Below, piece after piece: positions 36,154 through 44,022 of a stretch of DNA of 46,597 bases. The notes beneath the pieces are model-generated. The model was given only the letters and a program-made list of their open reading frames with translations, was not told the DNA's origin and made no database searches. This stretch comes from Gammaproteobacteria bacterium (GTDB taxonomy: Bacteria; Pseudomonadota; Gammaproteobacteria; Pseudomonadales; Pseudohongiellaceae): assembly GCA_030832825.1 (NCBI GenBank), contig JAURIJ010000021.1:1-46597 (forward strand). The letters run 5' to 3'. Position 1 is the stretch's first letter. Every line of letters starts with the position of its first letter. The position numbers and the translations under genes are program-made.

Positions 36154-36669
36154 TCAGTGATGGGCGTGTTCATCCTCGGCGGGCGCGTCCTGCCAGCCGG
36201 GGTGAGCGAAGTAGTGACCGTAGTCCTGCAGCGCCGAATGAATGGCGGGCAGACCGTCCTGCGCCAGCGGTGAGGTTTCCAGAGCGGCTGCTGCCGCCAG
36301 CAGCCGACCCAGGATGACATGCAGATTGGCATCGGCATCCGCAGGCAGCTGGCACTGGGCGATCATGGTGTTGACACTGCCGCGCACCGCCTCGGTCAGT
36401 TGCGCCGCCTGCAGCTGCGAGAGCTGCGCGGCCTCGAAGGCCGGGGTCAGCATGGCGCTGGCCACGCGGATCTGCAGCATGCCGCGACGCAGGGGCTCAT
36501 CCGTCTGCCAGGGTTCCCCGGCATTCAGACTCAAGCCCGTATCCGCGGCTTGAGCGTGCTCGTGCCCATGGGCGGCGTGCGCGTCTGTCGCCGCGGGCGC
36601 CTGCGCCAGAACGGTCTGCGCCGCCAGGCACAGCGTCCCGAATGCCAAAGCCATTGCTGCGTGCTTCAT
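36154..36669 (-). CDS. His-rich exported protein (DnrO-like)
   Basis: A 171-residue protein with a signal peptide (1-22, VLA-QA). A His-rich segment follows (DAHAAHGHEHAQ), then a helical domain (GEPWQTDEPLRRGMLQIRVA, VRGSVNTMIAQCQLPADADA, LHVILGRLLAAAAAL) and a His-rich tail (EDEHAHH). The His clusters at both ends suggest binding of Zn, Cu or Ni in the periplasm. The core resembles proteins annotated DnrO in Xanthomonadaceae; this naming is from memory and tentative. AGGAG lies 7 nt before ATG 36669. It follows the NHL lipoprotein gene by 52 nt, with a strong hairpin between. Confidence 0.75.
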   Translation of the reverse strand: MKHAAMALAFGTLCLAAQTVLAQAPAATDAHAAHGHEHAQAADTGLSLNAGEPWQTDEPLRRGMLQIRVASAMLTPAFEAAQLSQLQAAQLTEAVRGSVNTMIAQCQLPADADANLHVILGRLLAAAAALETSPLAQDGLPAIHSALQDYGHYFAHPGWQDAPAEDEHAHH

Positions 36670-36687
36670 GTCATGCTCCTGAAACGA

Positions 36688-36713
36688 GGCCGCGCGGCAC
36701 TGCCCGCGCGGCC
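36688..36713 (-). terminator. 10-bp GC-rich hairpin between the NHL lipoprotein and His-rich protein genes
   Basis: GGCCGCGCGG (36688-36697) pairs perfectly with CCGCGCGGCC (36704-36713) around CACTGC. It lies 8 nt past the lipoprotein stop. On the minus strand TCGTTTC follows, so termination would be partial, or the hairpin may tune expression of the downstream gene. Confidence 0.5.
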
Positions 36714-36721
36714 CTGGTCGA

Positions 36722-37900
36722 TCAACGTGCCGAGTACTTGGTGAAGGCGCCACCGGCCTGGCTCAGCGAGTTCGGACCTTCGGCCGCGAACACGGTGCCA
36801 TCGGCATCCACCGCCACCCCTTCCCCTGCCGTGCCCTGATACACGCGATCCTCACGCTCGAACGGCTGGATCAGGCCCTCGACGTGGTCGTGATCGATGT
36901 GACCGATGCGCACCCCATTGCGCCAGCCGGGGTGGTTGGTGGGGCTGGATTCGGAGTCGATGGCGTAGAGTCGGTCGTCCTCGGTGATGAACAGGCCGCT
37001 GATGCGGCTGAACATGTAGCGGGACTCCAGATAGTTGCCGTCCTGGTCGAAGATCTCGATGCGGTGATTGCCCCGGTCAGCCACCCACAGACGGCCGCGG
37101 GAATCGAATTCCATGGCGTGCGGCGTGCGGAACTCGCCGTGCTGCACCCCGATCTGACCCCACTGCTTGATGAAGGTGCCGTCCGGCGCGAATTTCATGA
37201 TGCGCGAGGTCTCGCCATTGGCGCGGCCCTCGGCCATGGCCTGGTTGGTGATCATGCCCTGGGCGTTGTGGCCGTCGGAAACATAGATGCTGCCGTCCGG
37301 GCCCACGATGACGTCATTGGGCTGATTGAAGTGGGCTTGGTCGTTGCCTGTCTTGCCGGGTGTGCCCAGGCTGAGCAGCAGCTCGCCCGACGGGCTGAAC
37401 TTGTGCACCTGCTGGCCCTTGGTCTCGTCGGCATTGGTGGCGAAGTCCGTCACCCAGACATTGCCTTCGCTGTCGACGTGGATGCCGTGGGGCGTGACCA
37501 TGACGCCGGCCCCGAAATTGGCCAGCACTGCGCCGGTGAGACGGTCGAACTTGAAGATCGGGTCCACCAGATTGGTGTCGCAGGTGACAGGCGCACCGGC
37601 GCCGAAGCTGCCCGCGCCGCAGCGCTCATAGGCCCAGACGTTGCCGTCGATCGGGTCGATGTCGATGCCCGCGGTGGAGCCCCAGGTGCGACCGGTCGGC
37701 AGTTCGCCCCAGTTCTGGGTCACGACCGGGTTCGGATTGGGCATGTCAACGCCGCTGATGGGATTGCCCACGGGGGCCGCCGCTGCCGGAGCCGGGGTGG
37801 CCGTGGCGGACGCCGCGCTGGGGGTGGTGGCGTCGCTGCAGGCATTGAGCAGCACGGCCGAGGAAATCAGAGTGAACAGCAGTTTGCGTGATGAGGACAT
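36722..37900 (-). CDS. NHL-repeat six-bladed beta-propeller lipoprotein
   Basis: A 392-residue lipoprotein (lipobox VLLNAC, Cys21), then an Ala/Thr/Pro linker (22-45) and a beta-propeller built from NHL repeats. Blade markers include GIHVDSEGNVWVTDFA, PNDVIVGPDGSIYVSDGHN, PHAMEFDSRGRLWVADRGNH and GVAVDADGTVFAAEGP. Propellers of this type bind ligands or act as lyases/hydrolases (peptidylglycine lyase, gluconolactonase relatives). No catalytic assignment is possible here. AGGAG lies 7 nt before ATG 37900. Confidence 0.88.
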   Translation of the reverse strand: MSSSRKLLFTLISSAVLLNACSDATTPSAASATATPAPAAAAPVGNPISGVDMPNPNPVVTQNWGELPTGRTWGSTAGIDIDPIDGNVWAYERCGAGSFGAGAPVTCDTNLVDPIFKFDRLTGAVLANFGAGVMVTPHGIHVDSEGNVWVTDFATNADETKGQQVHKFSPSGELLLSLGTPGKTGNDQAHFNQPNDVIVGPDGSIYVSDGHNAQGMITNQAMAEGRANGETSRIMKFAPDGTFIKQWGQIGVQHGEFRTPHAMEFDSRGRLWVADRGNHRIEIFDQDGNYLESRYMFSRISGLFITEDDRLYAIDSESSPTNHPGWRNGVRIGHIDHDHVEGLIQPFEREDRVYQGTAGEGVAVDADGTVFAAEGPNSLSQAGGAFTKYSAR

Positions 37901-38034
37901 GATGACTCCTGAAGGTCGTTGTTATTGTGCGTGGGCATGGGCAAGGCGAGTCCGCCGGCGGCGGAACTAGTCCCGGAGCATACGTGCTGCCACTGGCCGA
38001 GTTCAACCTTTTCCGGCTTCGGCCCGGCGCGTTG

Positions 38035-38517
38035 CTACTGCTGCAGACCGGCCACGCCGGCGGCTGCGATCTGGGCATCCTGGCTCGCCTGCACACCGGA
38101 CACACCCACGGCGCCGAGGGTGACGCCATCCACCACGATGGGCACGCCGCCTTCCATCAGCACGAATTCCTCCGACACGCTCATGAAGGCAGGTCGGTTC
38201 GGTATCATGGTTTCCAGCGCCTGGGACGGGCGGCGGAATGCAGCCGCCGTGCGCGCCTTGCCGATGGCGATGTCGATGCTGGCGGTCTGAGTGTTGTTCA
38301 GTCGCTGCAGGCTCAGCAGATGCCCCCCGTCGTCCACCAGGGCGATGACGACATTCCAGTTGTTGGCTCGGGCCTCGGCCTCGGCAGCCGCCATGATGTT
38401 CTTCACGGCGTCATCGGTCAGCATCTTGCGCTCGGCCAGCTGGGCATGGGCCAGCAGCGGCAGGCACAGAAGAGCACCAAGACCAAGCAGCGCGACTCTG
38501 GAACGTGTTTTCTTCAT
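38035..38517 (-). CDS. GlcG/HbpS-family exported protein
   Basis: A 160-residue protein with a signal peptide (1-25, LLAHA-QL) and one GlcG/HbpS domain: VIALVDDGGHLLSLQRLNNT, IAIGKARTAAAFRRPS, GGVPIVVDGVTLGAVGVSG and a C-terminal Asp/Ala-rich helix. Relatives bind haem or corrinoids, and one is encoded with glycolate oxidase. Here it is exported and not beside glc genes. AAGGAG is 9 nt before ATG 38517. It lies upstream of the NHL lipoprotein on the same strand, 134 nt apart. Confidence 0.88.
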   Translation of the reverse strand: MKKTRSRVALLGLGALLCLPLLAHAQLAERKMLTDDAVKNIMAAAEAEARANNWNVVIALVDDGGHLLSLQRLNNTQTASIDIAIGKARTAAAFRRPSQALETMIPNRPAFMSVSEEFVLMEGGVPIVVDGVTLGAVGVSGVQASQDAQIAAAGVAGLQQ

Positions 38518-38748
38518 GAGATTTTCTCCTTCTTGCACAGGGTGAGTTCAACATGGAACGTGGCGCCTTGGCCCACGACGGAATGAAAGCCTATACGCGC
38601 GCCCATGCGTTCGACAAGTTTGTCGGTGATGGCACTGCCTTTCCACGCAAGGAGGTAGGCCGCTTCCGACGAGGGAACTCGGGAAATTCCTGCGTGTTTG
38701 AAGGCGCAGGGTGGGGCCAGTGCTGGCGACGCACGAAGCTATCCCGCA

Positions 38749-39249
38749 TTACCACAGGGTGTCCAGGCCCGCTACGATGGCGGCCAGGGCCAGCGCCCAC
38801 AGCAGACAGGCCAGGGCATCCACCACCAGATAGCGCAGTCGGGCGAAGCCGCTGATGCCCACCAGCACGGGCACCACGCTGCGGATGGCGGGCACGAAGC
38901 GTCCGAAGAAGATCGCTGCCGCCCCGTGCCGCTGCACCATGGCCTCGGCCTTGAGCAGGTTCTTTCGGTAGCGCTGTGTCAGGCGCAGGTGGTGGAAACG
39001 CGGCCCTAAGTGACGCCCGGTGAGGAAGCCGCTGTGATCGCCCAGCAGGGCCCCGGCCCAGGCCAGCGCGACGATCTGCGGCAGGTCCGCCAGCCCATTG
39101 GTGTAAAGCAGGGTGGCGGCGGTCACCAGCAGCACCCCGGACACGAAGAGGCCCAGCCCGACAGCCGCCTCGGCAAAGGCCAGCAGCGGCACCAGCCAGA
39201 GGGCCTGGTCCCGATAGTTCTCCAGCCATCCCGTCAACCATACGTCCAT
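38749..39249 (-). CDS. DedA-family inner-membrane protein
   Basis: A 166-residue membrane protein with the DedA/SNARE-associated domain. It has an acidic residue in the first helix (Glu27), GDHSGFLTGRHLG (70-82), and the conserved FFGRFVPAIRSVVPVLVG (114-131) containing Arg117 and Arg123. DedA proteins are proposed lipid-carrier flippases, for example of undecaprenyl phosphate. It is shorter than typical E. coli members (about 220). GGAGAG precedes ATG 39249, and its start overlaps the MFS stop by 16 nt, so it is translationally coupled to that transporter. Confidence 0.9.
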   Translation of the reverse strand: MDVWLTGWLENYRDQALWLVPLLAFAEAAVGLGLFVSGVLLVTAATLLYTNGLADLPQIVALAWAGALLGDHSGFLTGRHLGPRFHHLRLTQRYRKNLLKAEAMVQRHGAAAIFFGRFVPAIRSVVPVLVGISGFARLRYLVVDALACLLWALALAAIVAGLDTLW

Positions 39250-40595
39250 ATTCGTCTCTCCCGGCGCGCCAGCGCCGCAATGATGCCAAGCAGCACAAGG
39301 AGATACGCAGGAAACCACGCGAGCGCATCAATGAATAGCGCATCTTGTTCCACGTCGCCGGAAGCGTTGCGCAGTGCCGCGACCAGCGCGGTGTAGAGCG
39401 CACTGGCCAGGCCGAGGCCAAGGTTGAGCGCCAGTCCCTTGAAGCTCAGCACCGTGGCGCGCAGCGAGGAATCCACCGCACGGTTCAGGTAGTAACTCGC
39501 CTGGAACTGCACCATGCCCATGACAGCGAAAGCGCCGACAGCGAACAGCAGTCCGCCGAACGGAATCGCCAGGGCCAGCCCGAGCAGCGAACCGAGCAGC
39601 AGCGCGCAGAGCACAGCGAAGTTGAAAGCCGGACTGCGGGCATGCACCAGATGCCGCGACACCCGGGCCGTGACGATGCCGAACAGGGACATGCCGGCGC
39701 CGATGAAACCGAACCAGGACACGGGGATGTCGATCAGCCGGTAATACTCACTGGCCAGCACCACGAACTGCCGAGCCACGCTGTCCAGTGCCAGTGCCGC
39801 CAGGATCACGAACAGCACGAAGCGATGCGCGAAGGTCCAGCGCGCTGCCCCGAGTACCTGGCGCGCGGCCTCGGCCAGCGCCGCCAGTCGACTGCCCGCA
39901 GCGGCCGCCAGCGGCGGATGGGCTCCGGGAATTTCGCGCATGCCCAGCGCCGTGGCCAGCACCACCAGGGAACTGAGCAGCGTGAGCACGATGGGCAGGC
40001 GGATGGCCGTCTCGCGCGCGATCTGCCAGTCCGGGTCGAACAGGGCCAGCACGCGAGTGAGCAGCGCGTGATCGTAGACGAAGGCCCCGCTGATCATGGT
40101 GAAGAAAAAGCCGATGGACACCACCCGTGAGGTCTTCTCCAGCAGCCGCGACCAGTCATCCTCGCGCCCCAGGGCCTTGAGCGAGTCATAGGCCAGCGCC
40201 TCGTCCGCCCCGCTGGCGGCCGCCTCGGACAGCCCGGAAATCACGCGATTGAGCAGGAACACGCCGAACAGCAGGCTGGACGCGCCCAGGGGCACGAAGG
40301 CCAGCAGGCTCATCTCCAGCACCATCATCAGGGCCGCGAAGATCACCAGACGGCGGCGCCCGACGATGTCCGCCAGCGCGCCCGAGGGCACTTCCGCCAC
40401 CACGATAGCCAGCGCCCAGGCCAGGTTGAGCAGGGCGAACTGGGCCAGCGTGAGACCGTAGTCGAGGAACAGGATGGTGAAGACGGGATAGTAGAACCGC
40501 GCCGAGTAGAACAGCCGGAAGATGACGAAGCGCCGCAGATTGCCCTCAAGGGCAAGGCGTTGCTGCTCGGACAGGGGGGACGGGGCTGCGCTCAT
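39234..40595 (-). CDS. Major facilitator superfamily transporter
   Basis: A 453-residue inner-membrane transporter with about 12 spans. The MFS motif A loop is present between TM2 and TM3 (VPSGALADIVGRRRLVI). The central cytoplasmic loop separates two six-helix halves. Substrate unknown; motif A of this GxLaDxxGRR form is common in drug/proton antiporters and sugar carriers alike. It forms an operon with the DedA gene. ATG 40595 lies 53 nt after the RNase-J-like gene. Confidence 0.88.
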   Translation of the reverse strand: MSAAPSPLSEQQRLALEGNLRRFVIFRLFYSARFYYPVFTILFLDYGLTLAQFALLNLAWALAIVVAEVPSGALADIVGRRRLVIFAALMMVLEMSLLAFVPLGASSLLFGVFLLNRVISGLSEAAASGADEALAYDSLKALGREDDWSRLLEKTSRVVSIGFFFTMISGAFVYDHALLTRVLALFDPDWQIARETAIRLPIVLTLLSSLVVLATALGMREIPGAHPPLAAAAGSRLAALAEAARQVLGAARWTFAHRFVLFVILAALALDSVARQFVVLASEYYRLIDIPVSWFGFIGAGMSLFGIVTARVSRHLVHARSPAFNFAVLCALLLGSLLGLALAIPFGGLLFAVGAFAVMGMVQFQASYYLNRAVDSSLRATVLSFKGLALNLGLGLASALYTALVAALRNASGDVEQDALFIDALAWFPAYLLVLLGIIAALARRERRIWTYG

Positions 40596-40648
40596 GGATA
40601 TCCTCGAAGGCGGGGATCATTCCACGAGCGCCCCTGCCGGAGCAACAC

Positions 40649-42043
40649 TCAGCAGCGGTGCAGCAGCCCCTTGCGCTCCTCCAGCCACAAGCGCCCGACC
40701 GGCGCCGCACCGCGGGTGATCCGCCCCGTCAGCAGATCGAAGAGATCGCCATTGCTGCCGATGGCCTGCAGGGGCACGCCGGCCTCCTGGGCAATGAGGG
40801 CGTTGGCGCGCAGATGGCGCGGCTCGCCATGCACCGGAATGGCCAGACGCGGCCGCACCCAGTCGTACATCTGCCGCAGTTCCTCGGCGCAGGGGTGGCC
40901 GGAAGCATGCAGCGGGCGTCGGGGCGGCTCCGGCTCCGGCTCCGGACCCAGTTCCGGCACCCACACGCGGTCCGGGTGGGTGACGCGGATATTGCGGGAC
41001 TCGAAGGCGGCGATGAGGCGCGCCACGGCGTCTTCGTTGCCCGGAATGGTCTTGGCGCTGAACAGCACGTGATCACCGGCCGCCAGGGACACACTCGGGT
41101 GCGAATCCATGGCCAGACGATGCAGGGCCGCGCCCGGCTCGCCCTGGCTGCCGGTGGCCAGGGCCAGCACTTCGCCTGGCGGCAGATAACCCAGATGCTC
41201 GGCCTGCACCGGATCGAAATCTTCCTCCAGATAGCCAGCGCCGCGCGCGCAGCTCACCAGGGTGTCCAGCGCACGGCCCAGCAGGCCCAGATAGCGGCCG
41301 GACAGCCGCGCCACATGGCCCAGTGTCTGCAGTCGTGCCACATTGCTGGCGAAGCAGCTCACCACCACGCGGCCTTCGCTGCCACGCACCGCCGCGAGCA
41401 GCCCCTCGAACAGTTCGCCCTCGGACAATGAATGGCCAGGCTGGGTGGCATTGGTGGAGTCGCAGACAATGGCATCCACCCGCCGGCGCGCCAGGCGCTC
41501 GAACTGCGCCGGCACGATCGCGGGGCCGGTGATGGGTGCGTCATCCAGCTTCCAGTCCGCCGTATGCAACACAGTGCCCGCCGCCGTCTCGATCAGCAGC
41601 GCATGAGTCTCCGGGGTGGAATGGGTGATGGGCAGCCAGGTCACGCTGAAGGCTCCCAGCGCCACGGTTTCGCCCGGGTGCACGGTCAGCACGGGCGCCG
41701 CGATGCCCTTTTCGCGCAGCTTGCGCAGCAGCACATTCCGAGTGAAGGGCGTGGTGTAGATGGGACAGCGCAATTGTTCCCAGAGGTGGGCGATGGCGCC
41801 GATGTGATCCTCGTGGGCATGGGTGGCGATCAGGCCGACCAGGGACTCGCTGCGGTTCGCAATGAACACCGGGTCGGGCATTTCCACCCGGTTGCCGCCT
41901 CCCGGAACGGGGCTCTTCTCGAAGGTCACGCCGCAATCCACCATGAGCCACTGGCCGGCATGGCCGAAAAGATTGAGGTTCATGCCGATCTCGCCGCAGC
42001 CGCCAAGGGGGAGAAACCAGAAGTCTCTGGCAGCAGGAATCAT
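40649..42043 (-). CDS. RNase J-like metallo-beta-lactamase/beta-CASP nuclease
   Basis: A 464-residue protein. Seen: FLPLGGCGEIGMN (10-22) and the metal motif THAHEDHIG with His75, His77, Asp79 and His80. Further metal ligands lie in LPITHSTPETHALLIET and HTADWKLDD. The beta-CASP part includes CDSTNATQPGHSLSE and LATGSQGEPGAALHR, and a late HASGHPCAEEL matches the RNase J HxSGH motif. This layout is that of RNase J, but it is about 90 residues shorter because the C-terminal oligomerisation domain is absent. A Pro-Glu run (GPEPEPEPPRR) interrupts the domain just before HASGH. It is probably an RNA-processing nuclease; the target is unknown. Confidence 0.88.
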   Translation of the reverse strand: MIPAARDFWFLPLGGCGEIGMNLNLFGHAGQWLMVDCGVTFEKSPVPGGGNRVEMPDPVFIANRSESLVGLIATHAHEDHIGAIAHLWEQLRCPIYTTPFTRNVLLRKLREKGIAAPVLTVHPGETVALGAFSVTWLPITHSTPETHALLIETAAGTVLHTADWKLDDAPITGPAIVPAQFERLARRRVDAIVCDSTNATQPGHSLSEGELFEGLLAAVRGSEGRVVVSCFASNVARLQTLGHVARLSGRYLGLLGRALDTLVSCARGAGYLEEDFDPVQAEHLGYLPPGEVLALATGSQGEPGAALHRLAMDSHPSVSLAAGDHVLFSAKTIPGNEDAVARLIAAFESRNIRVTHPDRVWVPELGPEPEPEPPRRPLHASGHPCAEELRQMYDWVRPRLAIPVHGEPRHLRANALIAQEAGVPLQAIGSNGDLFDLLTGRITRGAAPVGRLWLEERKGLLHRC

Positions 42044-42289
42044 GTCGTGAAGGCCTCGTTCATGGGTTTTTCGGGCGGCAGATAATAACGGTTCTCACTC
42101 GTCAATTCTCAGAGACGTTGAGGTTTCCGTGTCAAATGAATGAATTCACTTTAAAAACAGCTTGAAAACCCGGTAAATTCGTGTGGCAAGCCGCGTTCAA
42201 CCTGTGTAACGAAGAGCCAATCTTCCGCATGGAACACTGGATGCATGAGCTCTAACAATAGAAACCAGTAACTTAGGAAGTTCTATGGC
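42044..42289. promoter_or_regulatory. AT-rich intergenic region upstream of the small ORF and leuB-like gene
   Basis: These 246 nt separate the divergent nuclease gene from the small ORF and leuB-like gene. The part from about 42095 to 42290 is clearly richer in A and T than the surrounding genes, including TTTAAAAACAGCTTGAAAA. It is the likely promoter region for both sides. No RNA gene, repeat or definite hexamer pair was recognised. Confidence 0.35.
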
Positions 42290-42496
42290 ATGGAAGTCAG
42301 CGACACTCTGACTTATGTCATAGTCTTGATTGCGGCACTCATCTTTATCCACCAGGTATCTGTTCTGATCCGCCCCACCGTTCTTGACACCCCCTGGATC
42401 AACCCGGGCAGCACCGGCCTCCCGCCTTGTTGCTCATCTTTCGTGCGTGGTAGATTACGCGCCACTTTTCAGCCGCAGACTGCAGGAATCTCATGA
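42290..42496 (+). CDS. Candidate small membrane or leader peptide coupled to the leuB-like gene
   Basis: A 68-codon frame with AGGAAG 9 nt before its ATG. Its TGA overlaps the ATG of the leuB-like gene (ATGA), a hallmark of translational coupling. Residues 8-28 are dominated by branched-chain amino acids (TYVIVLIAALIFIHQ, then VSVLI), which could be a membrane span or a leader whose translation senses Val/Ile/Leu supply. The second half is Pro/Cys/Arg-rich and looks non-coding. The leuB-like gene has its own AGGA about 9 nt upstream. Support is from sequence only; it could be chance. Confidence 0.4.
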   Translation: MEVSDTLTYVIVLIAALIFIHQVSVLIRPTVLDTPWINPGSTGLPPCCSSFVRGRLRATFQPQTAGIS

Positions 42497-43599
42497 GCAA
42501 GTACAAGATCGCATTACTCGATGGTGATGGCATCGGCCCCGAAATCATGGTGGAAGCCGTGAAGGTGCTGAAACTGGTGCAAGAGCGCAACCCGGGCGTG
42601 GAATTCGACCTGATCCACGCCCCCTTCGGTGCCAGCGCCTACTTCGAGTGCGGGGACCCGTTCCCGGAGAAGACCCGGCAGATCTGCGACGAGGCGGACG
42701 CCATTCTCAAGGGTCCAATCGGTCTGAATCACGAGGAGTCCAAGAAGATTCCGGTGGACAAGCAGCCAGAGCGCGGCGCCCTGCTGCCCCTGCGTCGCCG
42801 CTACAACACCTACGCCAATTTCCGTCCCGTCTTCCTGCCCGAGGGCCTGGCGCACTTCTCGCCGCTGAAGAAGGAAATCATCGGCAACGGCATCGACATC
42901 ATGATCATCCGCGAACTGGTGGGCGGCCTCTACTTCGGCGAGAAGCAGACGGGCGTGACCCCGGACGGCGTGCGCTATGTGCGCGAGATGCTGGAATACG
43001 ACGAAGTGCAGATCCGCCGCATCGCCAACGTGGCCTTCGACACCGCCATGAAACGCAAGAAGGTGCTGCACAACATCCACAAGAGCAACGTGCTGAAATC
43101 CAGCGTGCTGTGGAACGACGTGATCGAGGAAGTGGCGAAGGATTACCCGGAAGTGAAGGTGATCCACATCCTGGTGGACGCGGCCGCGACCTATCTGTGC
43201 CTGAATCCAGGCCAGTTCGACGTGATGGTCATGGAGAACATGTTTGGCGACATCCTGAGCGATCAGGGCGGCGGCATCCTGGGCTCGCTGGGCTTGATGC
43301 CTTCGGCCTGTGTGGGCGACAAGAAGGCCTACTACGAGCCGTCCCATGGCTCGGCCCCGGACATCGCGGGCAAGAACATCGCGAACCCGTATTCGATGAT
43401 CGGCTCGGTGGCGATGATGCTGGAGATGAGCTTCGGCATGGACAAGGAAGCGAAGAATGTCTGGCACGCGATGCAGAGTGTGTTCGCGCAGGGCTATTCC
43501 ACTCCGGATCTGTCCAAGCCGGGTGCGGGCGTGAAGATGATCGACACGAGCTCGTTCGGCAACCTGGTGGTGGAAGAGTTGCGCAAACTGCCGGTGTAG
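42493..43599 (+). CDS. 3-isopropylmalate dehydrogenase-like enzyme (isocitrate/isopropylmalate dehydrogenase family)
   Basis: A 368-residue NAD-dependent beta-decarboxylating dehydrogenase. Seen: DGDGIGPE (10-17), the substrate-arginine stretch around RRRYNTYANFRP (101-112) with Arg140 in MIIRELVGGLYFGE, the metal-binding NMFGDILSDQGGG, and the nucleotide site YEPSHGSAPDIAGKNIANP. Expected reaction: oxidative decarboxylation of 3-isopropylmalate or a close relative. The arginine spacing differs slightly from E. coli LeuB, so a methylmalate-type substrate is possible. It faces a LeuA-family gene across 423 nt. No leuC or leuD lies in the window. Confidence 0.88.
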   Translation: MSKYKIALLDGDGIGPEIMVEAVKVLKLVQERNPGVEFDLIHAPFGASAYFECGDPFPEKTRQICDEADAILKGPIGLNHEESKKIPVDKQPERGALLPLRRRYNTYANFRPVFLPEGLAHFSPLKKEIIGNGIDIMIIRELVGGLYFGEKQTGVTPDGVRYVREMLEYDEVQIRRIANVAFDTAMKRKKVLHNIHKSNVLKSSVLWNDVIEEVAKDYPEVKVIHILVDAAATYLCLNPGQFDVMVMENMFGDILSDQGGGILGSLGLMPSACVGDKKAYYEPSHGSAPDIAGKNIANPYSMIGSVAMMLEMSFGMDKEAKNVWHAMQSVFAQGYSTPDLSKPGAGVKMIDTSSFGNLVVEELRKLPV

Positions 43600-43628
43600 T
43601 GGGTGGAACTGACTGTGTACGTGCGGGT

Positions 43629-43738
43629 CTGGCGGGGCGGAGTTGCTCTTGCCGACACGCCGTGAATCCATCCCTGGAGGCTCGCCTGCCGCCATCCCTG
43701 GCGGCAGACGGTCGGCCAGAGCAACTCCGCCCCGCCAG
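43629..43738 (-). repeat. Palindromic structured element, copy 1
   Basis: A 110-nt element with perfect 21-bp outer arms (43629-43649 and 43718-43738). Inside lie GCCGAC/GTCGGC (43651-43656 and 43711-43716), a 9-bp hairpin (CTGCCGCCA at 43686, TGGCGGCAG at 43699) and a 4-bp hairpin TCCA-TCCC-TGGA. Read on the minus strand, its 68-nt core aligns without gaps with copy 2. It starts 29 nt after the leuB-like stop and could also act as a terminator there. Confidence 0.85.
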
Positions 43739-43880
43739 CCCTCTGATTCAGTGCCAGTTCCCTGCCTTTGCGAGCCTGCAGTCTTGCGCCGAAGGTGAGG
43801 CCAAGAGCTCCTCGTCCCCTCCCAACGCCAGCGATCAAACTCACGAGAACACGGCCCTGACGGCGGCACGATACCGCGAA

Positions 43881-43990
43881 GCCGTGCGCTGGCAGCGGGC
43901 TTGCCGACCGTCGCCCGCCATGGATGGCGGGCGCCGAGCCTACAGGGATGTACTTGTGGCGTGTCGGCAAGCCCGCTGCCAGCGCACGGC
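43881..43990 (+). repeat. Palindromic structured element, copy 2
   Basis: A 110-nt element with perfect 28-bp arms (43881-43908 and 43963-43990). It encloses a 9-bp hairpin (CGCCCGCCA at 43912, loop TGGA, TGGCGGGCG at 43925) and a 4-bp hairpin TACA-GGGA-TGTA (43941-43952). It is in opposite orientation to copy 1. The outer 21 bp of the arms are unrelated in sequence to those of copy 1 yet still fully self-complementary. It ends 32 nt from the stop of the convergent LeuA-family gene. Confidence 0.85.
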
Positions 43991-44022
43991 CCACGCAATA
44001 TCGCGACCCAACAGGCCCGAAC

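Noticed and set aside
43629..43990. Possibility that the two palindromes are integron attC sites or the ends of an insertion sequence
   Set aside because: No GTTRRRY-type attC core site was seen, no integrase or cassette array is present, and the 142 nt between the copies encode no transposase. The pair may still be non-autonomous elements, which is kept as a finding.
42514..43998. 494-codon minus-strand open frame opposite the leuB-like gene and across both repeat copies
   Set aside because: Antisense shadow of the leuB-like gene; His/Val/Arg-rich with no motif.
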